Source: Tigriopus japonicus
Lineage: Eukaryota; Arthropoda; Copepoda; Harpacticoida; Harpacticidae
Assembly (NCBI GenBank): GCA_010645155.1
Contig: JAAGOF010000071.1
Span: forward strand, 957,110-1,021,109
Direction of reading: 5' to 3'
DNA length: 64,000 bases
A model generated the notes under the pieces. The model did no database searches, was not told where the DNA came from, and saw only the letters and a list, made by a program, of their open reading frames with translations. The position numbers were made by a program, and so were the translations under genes. This document shows, one piece after another, positions 57,801-64,000 of this stretch (position 1 is the first letter of the stretch; each line of letters starts with the position of its first letter).

Positions 57801-58698
57801 TAAACATGGCCCACGGTGAAGATTATGTTGTCTGAGTAAATCTTCACAGTTGATCCATGGCGGTTCAAAAATACCGAGGATTTTTGGCATCGCTCCAACC
57901 TTTCTCCCTCATTTTTGCTGTCAAAAGGTGTTTAGGTGTCCTAGCACCTGATTTGAGACCCAAATAATCCTTTTTGGCCTTCCTCATTGTCCAATCTGAC
58001 ACCTCTAGGGCGTTGGCGTACCTCACGATGCTAGTGGTGGGGTCAGCCGTGATGCAGTTGGATGGTGAGGTCCTTCAAAAAGCATTGACCTTGTTTTTTA
58101 TTTGAACCACCATTTCCAGGAGCTCAGTACGTTGATTTTTAGACTTTTGGAGAGGCCTAACGGTTCGGACATCGACCCCAACAATTTAGCTTTTGGCGCT
58201 ACTTGTGCGTTGAGCAAATCAATCACTCTATGGTATCTTCGTTCTTGAAAAGTCAGTTCGCATTTCGCATTTCATTTGTATTAAGCCAAAACAAAATTGA
58301 TAGATGAGACAACGCCACGAATGGTTTGTTTTTAGAGTTTTAGATTACATGTGAAAAAAACGCACTAAATTTAAAAAAAAAAATAGACCGGCATTTATGC
58401 CCTCGGACTCTGTAGATTAATGTTCACACCCTGCTCAAAAACGTCTCATGGGCAAAATATCCAATTCTTACCTGAAGAACACCATATTGAGGAGATGAAA
58501 CGAGGCCGGCATCCAAATGACAGCGACGATGAAGGAGCATTTTTTCAGTTGCCATTTACCGAACCCACCTATTGCTTCCAAGATTTGCTCTTTGGCGTCG
58601 ATACCTAACTTGTGGTTTTCAATGGAAGACCCATGTAGAACTGGGATCAGATCCTTTTCGGCCAGGGGATCATCGCCTAAAATGTCTTTGCTGTGCAT
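48873..58698 (-). CDS. SLC22-family (organic cation/anion/carnitine) transporter
   Basis: Nine exons: 58472-58698, 57056-57207, 56785-56989, 55226-55570, 54865-55160, 49511-49634, 49240-49390, 49072-49172, 48873-49008. All junctions are GT-AG and phases agree; the sum is 1737 nt, 578 residues. The protein has the major-facilitator SLC22 layout: EAIGGFGKWQ and membrane segment 1 (54-75), a large Cys-containing extracellular loop (WCTPP, KQCHQY, PCSMWTYD, QEWDLVCEREW), SDKLGRKAG after segment 2 (193-201), LPESPRWLLTHGR (near 304-316), and later segments ending with FLPET in exon 9. It is a plasma-membrane polyspecific solute carrier; the substrate cannot be told. Introns 1, 3 and 5 are swollen by transposons; the others are 63-120 bases. 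The assembly gap lies in intron 5, so the coding sequence is complete. Confidence 0.93.
50611..50899. repeat. Long hairpin: two 127-bp inverted arms, 35-bp loop
   Basis: Arm 50611-50737 is the reverse complement of 50773-50899 with about six mismatches; both start and end with AATAGGTCGG/CCGACCTATT. The loop is 35 bases. No direct target duplication is evident. Immediately downstream (about 50898-50942) lies a second small hairpin, TGATACAACGCA...TGCGTTGTATCA. The arms have no long open frame. Confidence 0.9.
51053..51540. mobile_element. hAT-like MITE rich in TAATTGTAATTAATTACATT, TSD CTAGTTTA
   Basis: Ends CAGACCTTTG and CAGGCCTG (inverted, CAGGCCTGTGTCAATTAC) are flanked by the perfect 8-bp repeat CTAGTTTA (51045-51052 and 51541-51548). 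The interior is made of many copies of GTAATTGTAATTAATTACATTTGAGA-like words, about 20-45 bases apart. It is 488 bp with no coding. A partial copy of its right part occurs at 57502-57571 inside the mariner. Confidence 0.85.
51571..51897. other. Assembly gap (327 N)
   Basis: An uncalled run starting 22 bases after the target duplication of the preceding MITE and inside SLC22 intron 5. Repeat content is the likely cause. No SLC22 exon is missing, since the joined frame is continuous. Confidence 0.99.
52277..53308. mobile_element. hAT-like MITE, 1032 bp, TIR CAGGGTGGCCAACT, TSD AGGACAGT
   Basis: The left end CAGGGTGGCCAACT and right end AGTTGGCCACACTG are inverted copies with one mismatch. AGGACAGT stands directly outside on both sides (52269-52276 and 53309-53316). 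The subterminal parts reiterate GAAAAATGCTA on both sides (about 52320-52380 and 53150-53295). CAGNG-type ends with 8-bp duplications are typical of hAT elements. There is no transposase. Confidence 0.9.
54285..54745. repeat. GGTCAC-repeat element, copy A
   Basis: The block begins with several AAAAAGGTCAC words and ends with GTGACCTTTTTACTGTGGCC words in the opposite sense. Its middle (GTGTTCCA-CCAGATTATCTTTGAAGCCC, here split) aligns with the copy at 55850-56640. It is probably a diverged non-autonomous element; exact ends and duplication were not fixed. Confidence 0.5.
55850..56640. repeat. GGTCAC-repeat element, copy B, split by a SINE
   Basis: It starts with AAAAGGTCACGATG and AAAGGTCACAGT and ends with GCGACCTTTTTACTG and CATGACCTTTTTG. 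The interior resembles copy A (ATTGTGTTCCACCCGGAGTA; GGAATGGCTTCATGTTGACT). A SINE with its own 14-bp duplication sits in the middle (56039-56499), so this element was there first. It lies in SLC22 intron 3. Confidence 0.5.
56039..56499 (-). mobile_element. tRNA-derived SINE, (CAAA)n tail, 14-bp TSD
   Basis: The direct repeat CTGGGAAAGATTGT flanks the element (56025-56038 and 56500-56513). Read on the minus strand, the head contains an A-box-like TGGCGTAGTGCG and a B box GGTTCGATCCC, the internal RNA polymerase III promoter of a tRNA. The other end is a (CAAA)n tail, as for LINE-mobilised SINEs. A ~65-bp segment (ACTCAGCTCTTCGGAGTCAA...) is tandemly duplicated, and a second B-box copy occurs at 56268-56278. 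It sits in SLC22 intron 3. Confidence 0.85.
57345..57898 (-). pseudogene. mariner transposase remnant
   Basis: Two blocks are recognisable. The upstream block (57575-57898) holds the frame around IIFTVGHVYDRRNDRFIAE and the segment ending QYPEGNYV; in intact relatives the latter runs into the second catalytic Asp region. The reading frame then enters foreign sequence at about 57571. The downstream block near 57345-57440 carries the C-terminal ACSTFRRRIEAVIEVEGG. Stops and the nested insertion make it non-functional. Confidence 0.8.
57502..57571. mobile_element. Partial MITE nested in the mariner
   Basis: The segment TAATTACTTTTGAGACCCATGTAATTG...AATTGACACATAGTCTG matches 51471-51540 closely, that is the right part of the hAT-like MITE in intron 5. 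It interrupts the transposase between GNYV and the remaining C-terminus, so it arrived after the mariner, or with it as a defective copy. Confidence 0.65.
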
Positions 58699-59677
58699 TC
58701 CGTATCACTTGGACAGGGCAAGGCTTGCAGTACAAATGCTTGTAACCAAAGATCTCGTAGATTTTTAAGGATCTCTCTCAAGGGAGTAAAGATAAACTGA
58801 CGCCAATAATTGAACTTGACGTAAACCAGTTTTTTGCCGGGAGTACAATGCTCTTTGTATGTCATTTTTTCCAAACAGGTCCACAACGATTTTTTCCTTA
58901 ATTTGGACTCCATCTTCGATGTCAGTTCTCATTTGTGACATCTGAGCTGACTAGCCCAATTTGTAAGTAGAGACCAAACCTACGAAATCTGAAGTGTCTA
59001 AATAAAGTCATTTTATAATCGCCATAATAATAAAACATACACGTGAACTTTTGCCGACGATCCAAAGGTTGGTCTTACACCTTAACATCCAGTAGCAACA
59101 GTTCTACAGGACTAAAACCGGTTGGTCAAGTGGGCCGAGGAACCCTCAGCAAGTCTAAAATTTACACATTTCGATTCAAGAATTGTGTCATGAACCAAAT
59201 GTATGCATTTTATCAGAGGTACACCCATCGAAACAATTTCTAGGGACTAGGCTTAGGTGTTCTGATGAATCTGAAACCATGAGTCCTTCTCGGAATTCGT
59301 GAAAAGAAGGCTAATAGCGTAATAGGAAAGTGGTGCATTTTTCATTACGAAATCAGGAAGTACTGCATGTTAATCTGCAAGCTAAGCAAATGTTCGACCA
59401 AACTTGTTAAATGAAGTACGAATACGAACGTCGACCCCTAAGCTACAAAGAAAACGTGACACAAATTTTTGCCGGACCCAGAGCATAAACATATGTAATT
59501 TCTACCTTTGGCTAAAAAGAAGAAAGAGATCTTTTCTTGTAGAATTTTCATGTTTTCTGGTGATATGTCCGGTTGTATTAAAGTGCCATGGATTTTATTC
59601 TTGTAGACCAAGGGTTGGCCAAGGTCCACCAAATTGTACTTTGTATAGTCAGGGGCCCTCCAAACGGATCTTGGTAG
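58699..59677. other. Intergenic, 5' flank of SLC22
   Basis: No recognised gene. The first ~200 bases should hold the SLC22 5'UTR and promoter. The rest is AT-rich without repeats that I could tie to others here. Confidence 0.45.
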
Positions 59678-59685
59678 GTTCATGG

Positions 59686-60044
59686 TAGTGATGGACCGAA
59701 AGCGCTTTCGGCCGAAATTACGGCCGAAATTTCGGCCGAAATTTCGGTTTCGGTTTCGGTTATGCCTACCGAAACCGAAAGCAGACAAGCACTATATAAA
59801 ATGGAGTTTGACAACAAAATCGAAAAAAAAATTGGTCCAAAAACCTTTGAAATTTAAGTTTTAAGATTTTTCAAACTTTGCGACTACCCAACATCGAACA
59901 CATTCTAATTTTTAAGGCGGATTTTGCATTTGAACAATTTTGTAAACAGTGAACACTGCTTTCGGTTTCGGTTTCGGTTTCGGTTAAGCCCTCTTTCGGA
60001 CGAAACTTTCGGTTTCGGTTATGAGCCCTTTCGGTCCATCACTA
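59686..60044. mobile_element. hAT-like MITE of CCGAAA repeats, 359 bp, TSD GTTCATGG
   Basis: Ends TAGTGATGGACCGAAAG and CTTTCGGTCCATCACTA are perfect inverted copies. GTTCATGG stands directly outside (59678-59685 and 60045-60052). The subterminal parts are (TTTCGG)n arrays on both sides, the left partly as palindromic TTTCGGCCGAAA. There is no coding capacity. Its first eight bases equal those of the elements at 22020 and 32558. Confidence 0.92.
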
Positions 60045-60274
60045 GTTCATGGACCCACATATCTACCATCAAAGAGCTCAGGGCCCATGAGTGCAGAACT
60101 ATGGAGGCTCAAGGGCCTACTATTTTGGACTTTCACCATAACTACTGGCCCCCCTCAATGACCACCGTTGGACCCAAAAGTGGGCCCTACGTACAATGAA
60201 TGTTATATAATTGTGAATTGGCAATTCAAAACGCTTGGACAATATTGATTTCCGGGTAAATTATGTGTTTCTAC

Positions 60275-61564
60275 TAGAGTTGTGCATCGGATCCGAAAGG
60301 TCCCCAAAATCCAATCCGAACTTGATTTCTTTAATCCGAATCCGAATCCGACAGCTTCCATTCAATCCGAACGAATCCGAATCCGAAAATTTGCAACTCA
60401 ATCCGAACGAATCCGAATCCGAAAATTTGCAACTCAATCCGAACGAATCCGAATCCGAAAAGTTTTGCCTAATCCGAACGAATCCGAATCCGAAAATCTT
60501 CTGCCCAATCCGAACGAATCCGAATCCGAAAATTTGGCGCAAAATCCGAAAAAAATCCGAAAATTTGGCGATAATCCGAAAAAATCCGAAATTTTTTAGC
60601 TCAATCAGACATTAATTCAAAATTTTTTTGCTCATTCCGATTTAAATCTGATTATTTTGTTATTTTGGCCTAAATTGGAAATAACAACACTATTTCAACT
60701 AGAAGTGCCCAGAACACAATCTTTTAATATAATCTATTTTATTAATAATTCCACATTAAGTCTTGATTTTTTTACCTTCTTGGCATTTTCCAGGAAAAAA
60801 TAAGCATTTTCTTGTTTTTATGCAAAATATTTCAGGACAATTAGAGCAAATTAATGAATAGCACAATAGAATTTCCCAAAATGAACCAAATATGTTAAAA
60901 TGTTTACGAAAGGATATAATTTCAAAAAATCACAATCATACCAACAGTCAAATGCAGAAAAAACTGCGTAATTAAATGGGGTAAAAACATTTTTATCTTT
61001 AAGTCAGTTTGGTGTCAAGTGGGCTGATATTTACGCACTTAATTGTAATCCAGGGGTGAATACTTGGCAAAATCTTTACTTTATTCAAATAGGATGGTTT
61101 TGCTTTAAACACGTTTTGTAACTTTTTTTTTCTACGTGTACAAAACCTTTCTATGATTCTCTTAATATAGAAATATTTGATCTGCAAATGCTATTATTCA
61201 ATTGGTAAAATCTGAAACATTATAATACCCTGTGGAGTCATTAAAAAATTCAGAGTTGAAGGCAGGAGATTGCATTTAAATCATAAAAAAGGTCTCATTA
61301 TGAAAATATTGTGAATTGAAATAAGAAAGTAAAATGAAAATTTCGGATTGGTTTCGGATTATGTCGGATCCGAAAAATATTTCGCAAATCCGAATCCGAA
61401 TCCGACAGGTTTTGGCGAATCCGAACGAATCCGAATCCGAAAATTCGCGCTTAAATCCGAACGAATCCGAATCCGAAAATTCTTGCGTCAATCCGAACGA
61501 ATCCGAATCCGATCGGATTCGGATCCGATCGGATCCGACTTTTCGGATCCGATGCACAGCTCTA
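60275..61564. mobile_element. hAT-like MITE of AATCCGAACG repeats, 1290 bp, TSD GTTTCTAC
   Basis: Ends TAGAGTTGTGCATCGGATCC and GGATCCGATGCACAGCTCTA are inverted copies with one mismatch. The perfect 8-bp repeat GTTTCTAC lies outside (60267-60274 and 61565-61572) and fits the hAT preference NTNNNNAN. Inside each end is an array of a ~36-bp unit (AATCCGAACGAATCCGAATC plus a variable 10-15 bases), about five units at left (60364-60545) and three at right (61416-61515). The middle is AT-rich and non-coding. Open frames through the arrays are repeat artefacts. Confidence 0.93.
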
Positions 61565-61572
61565 GTTTCTAC

Positions 61573-62210
61573 ACCTTTGCAGTCAGCTGCTTTCAGCATC
61601 GATGGTTTTGATTAAGCCCTCTTTTTTCGTTAAAACGTTCCGTTCCTTTCTACCCTGAGTTAACAATTGATTAGGGCATTAGAAACCGTAAAGCCCTTAA
61701 GAAACCGTAGGTCAATTAGTCATTCAGCTTTAAATTGTGCCTTGTTTACCAACGAGGTGTCATTTTGATCACTTGAGCGTGTGACGGCTTTTCGGGAACT
61801 CCATCAAATAGATTATATTTTTTTTATATATTGAACTAGATGGCAAGCATCTAGACCCTCGTGTCCACTTTTTAGTTGTGAGTTAGTTTTAAAATAAATT
61901 TTAGTGAAAAAGGCATTTTTGAGTAAACTTGTCACTACTTTTCAAGTATGAAGAGCTTTACTGGATCCTGCACAGAGCGCTTTTACTTGACCGGGCGCGC
62001 CTGTGAAACATGACGCTACTTGGCAAGTTCCCCGCCGTTACGGGTGGTGCACCAGCATGTCACTGTGGACATCCAATAAATGTTGATGATATCATTATGG
62101 GTGAATGTAATTTGAATGATTTCAAACACCTCAACATGAATGTCAGGATGCCTGTCAATCCCTAATATTCATCCACGATGCCTCTATCCCTTATCTTAAC
62201 CAACTGTACC
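61573..62210. other. Short intergenic stretch, nothing recognised
   Basis: No gene-like frame. It contains the GC-rich CCGGGCGCGCC near 61991. It separates the MITE from the satellite block that follows. Confidence 0.5.
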
Positions 62211-62212
62211 AC

Positions 62213-62480
62213 TGTCCACTATCTTCATCCACTCTACCTCAATCCAATTGACCTCAATCCACTCTAACTCAATCCACTCTACCTCAATTCACTCTACTTC
62301 ATTCCAATTGACCTCAATCCACTCTAACTCAATCCAATTGACCTCAATCCACTCTACCTCAATCCACTCTAACTCAATCCACTCTAACTCAATCCACTCT
62401 ACCTCAATCCATATGACCTCAATCCACTCTAACTGAATTCAATTGACCTCAATTCACTCTACCACAATCCAATTTAACTC
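62213..62480. repeat. 15-bp minisatellite, block 1
   Basis: Tandem units of CTCAATCCACTCTAA/C alternating with CTCAATCCAATTGAC, about 17 units. Because 15 is a multiple of three, all frames without a stop in the unit stay open, giving a false ORF of Ser/Ile/His repeats. Confidence 0.95.
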
Positions 62481-62669
62481 AATGCTCAACTCCTAAAGAT
62501 GTTGTGAGTCGAAATTCTCCACCTTACCTCATTTTTTGAGCTTTATCCCCTTTACCTAAATCCAGACTTTAATCCACTTTACCTTGATCCCTGAATCCCT
62601 GATCTCTGCATCCACTTGCCCTCCATTCCTGATCGCCTTACAATTTATCCTTCATTCTTTATGTTCATT
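62481..62669. repeat. Spacer duplicated with block 2
   Basis: This spacer (GCTCAACTCCTAAAGATG, TTGTGAGTCGAAATTCTCCA, CCAGACTTTAATCCACTTTA) recurs at 62850-63040 after the second array with few differences. Array and spacer together therefore form a higher-order duplication of about 370-380 bases. Confidence 0.8.
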
Positions 62670-62850
62670 CACATTCTACCTCAATCCACTCTACTTCAAT
62701 CCAATTGACCTCAATCCACTCTAACTCAATCCAATTGACCTCAATCCACTCTACTTCAATCCACTCTACCTCAATCCAATTGACCTCAATCCACTCTAAC
62801 TCAATCCAATTGACCTCAATCCACTCTACCTCAATCCAATTTAACTCAGT
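62670..62850. repeat. 15-bp minisatellite, block 2
   Basis: The same 15-bp units as block 1, about 12 copies, in the same orientation, followed by the duplicated spacer. Confidence 0.95.
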
Positions 62851-63039
62851 GCTCAACTCCTAAATATGCTGTGAGTCGAAATTCTTTACCTTACCTCAAT
62901 TTTTGAGCTCTATTCCCTTTACCTAAACCCAGACTTTAATCCACTTTCTACCTTAATCCCTGAACTTCATCCACTTGCCCTCCATCCCTGATCTCCTTCC
63001 ATTTTACCTTCATTCTTAATGTTCATTTACATTGCCCCA

Positions 63040-64000
63040 ATCCCGATTTCAATTAACTTTACTGGTCTCCCTGATTTTGATCAACTTTGCCTCCATTCCT
63101 AATTCACATTCACTTAACCACAATCCTGTTTACCTCAATCAACTTAACCTCAATGGATAATCCTCTACCTTACTTCAATCCCTGATCTTCATCCACTTAA
63201 CCTAAATTCCCTGATCTTGATCCATTGTACCCCAATCCCTGATCCTGGTAGTTTTTTCCTCAATTCCTGAAAATCCAGTCAATCTCAATCCCTAAAAACC
63301 CAACTTTGCCTTAATCCCAAAGCTTCCACTTTACCTCAATCTTTAAAATTCCACTTAACCTGAATCCTTAAATTCAAACTTTTCATCAATCCCACAAAAA
63401 AATTATTTCCCTCAATCCCAAAAATTAAACTTTACCTTGTCTACTACCTAAAATTCCTCTTTTCTTCAATTCGTAAAATCCACCTTTTCCTCAATCTACA
63501 AAATTCCACGTTATCTCAATCCCTAAAATTCAACTTTTCCTCAATCCCTAAATTCCAACTTTCCCTTAATCCCAAAAAACGAATTTTTCCTTGATTCCTT
63601 AAATCCAACTTTTCCTCATTCTCCAAAATACGATGTTTCTTCAATCATTCAAGTTAAACTTTTCCTCAACCCCTAAATTCCAACTTCTCCCCAATCCCTA
63701 AACTCCAACTTTTTCCCAATCCCTAAAATCCAACTTTTATAAATCCCTAAACTCCAACTTTTCCCTAATTCCTAAAATCCAACTTTTCTCTAATTCCTAA
63801 AATCCAACTTTTCCGCAATCCCTGAAATCCAACTTTTCCGCAATCCCTGAAATCCAACTTTTCAACCATCTCCAATTTTCAACGTAACTTTAATCATTAT
63901 TGTTAAACTTTTCCTCAACCCCTTAATACCAACGTTTTCTTAATCCCTAAAATCCAACTTTACCTCAATCCCAAAGATCCAACTTCACCTCAATCCCGAA
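63040..64000. repeat. Degenerate ~24-25-bp satellite running off the window
   Basis: Degenerate units of the form CTCAATCCCTAAAATCCAACTTTTC, better preserved towards 63500-64000. The AATCC core is shared with the 15-bp units, so the arrays may have a common origin. The array does not end before base 64000. Confidence 0.85.

Larger units (their letters stand above)
57211..58412 (-). mobile_element. mariner/maT-like transposon, defective
   Basis: Inverted ends CAG(GA/AG)TCCGAGGGCA-AAATG-CCGGTC are flanked by TA (57209-57210 and 58413-58414), as for Tc1/mariner insertions. At 1202 bp it has the usual size. The minus strand carries transposase remains: a catalytic-core stretch VMVLGVLASDGKRCRPFF...PWLKAQYPEGNYV (57590-57760) and a C-terminal FRRRIEAVIEVEGGHME (near 57345-57395). 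The coding sequence is broken by stops and by insertion of a piece of the CAGACC-type MITE at about 57502-57571. It lies in SLC22 intron 1. Confidence 0.88.

Noticed and set aside
60235..61615. Several ~100-codon frames (ESESENLQLNPN-type)
   Set aside because: They arise from the 36-bp array of a MITE; all frames read repeat units.
62248..62856. Open frames of Ser/Ile/His or Trp/Ile/Glu repeats
   Set aside because: They are a by-product of a 15-bp tandem repeat, which keeps the frame open; no codon signal or start context.

Overview
This is eukaryotic nuclear DNA, AT-rich, with one 327-base assembly gap (51571-51897). The best-supported proteins read as arthropod: a peritrophin-type chitin-binding cuticle or matrix protein, an SLC22 transporter, a scylla/charybde-like REDD protein, and housekeeping genes split by very short introns (60-85 nt where uninterrupted). 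A small-genome crustacean such as a copepod would fit. That is inference; no taxon-specific marker is present.

Layout. 1-10.7 kb: the minus-strand chitin-binding gene (3' exon 2220-6593, upstream exon 10530-10714). 10.7-24.1 kb: mostly non-coding, with repeats (a TATCTAGATA-rich array, a long inverted repeat and a hAT-like MITE at 22.0-22.9 kb). 24.1-39.8 kb: gene-dense block with an intronless gene of unknown function (+), PGAP3 (-), LSM3 (-), RBM25 (-), N6-mAMP deaminase ADAL (+), CIAO1 (+) and ECHDC3 (-). 42.2-43.1 kb: a three-exon DDIT4/REDD-like gene (-). 48.9-58.7 kb: a nine-exon SLC22 gene (-) that I could join completely into 578 codons although its introns hold a mariner, a tRNA-derived SINE, two hAT-like MITEs, a long hairpin and the gap. 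58.7-64 kb: no gene; two hAT-like MITEs and a 15-bp minisatellite that runs out of the window.

Functionally the genes are unrelated housekeeping and cuticle functions: splicing (RBM25, LSM3), GPI-anchor remodelling (PGAP3), modified nucleotide clearance (ADAL), cytosolic Fe-S assembly (CIAO1), a mitochondrial crotonase-fold protein (ECHDC3), mTORC1 restraint (REDD) and solute transport (SLC22). RBM25-LSM3-PGAP3 and ADAL-CIAO1 lie head to tail at short spacing, and several start codons sit just after a splice-acceptor-like site, which would suit spliced-leader trans-splicing or short 5'UTR introns.

The most interesting signals are transposon-related. Six miniature elements have inverted ends and perfect 8-bp target duplications (hAT-like); most carry a reiterated subterminal motif of their own. 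A further element with a perfect 9-bp duplication lies directly upstream of ADAL. A mariner has landed on the last bases of SLC22 intron 1, so that a transposon end now abuts the 3' splice site.
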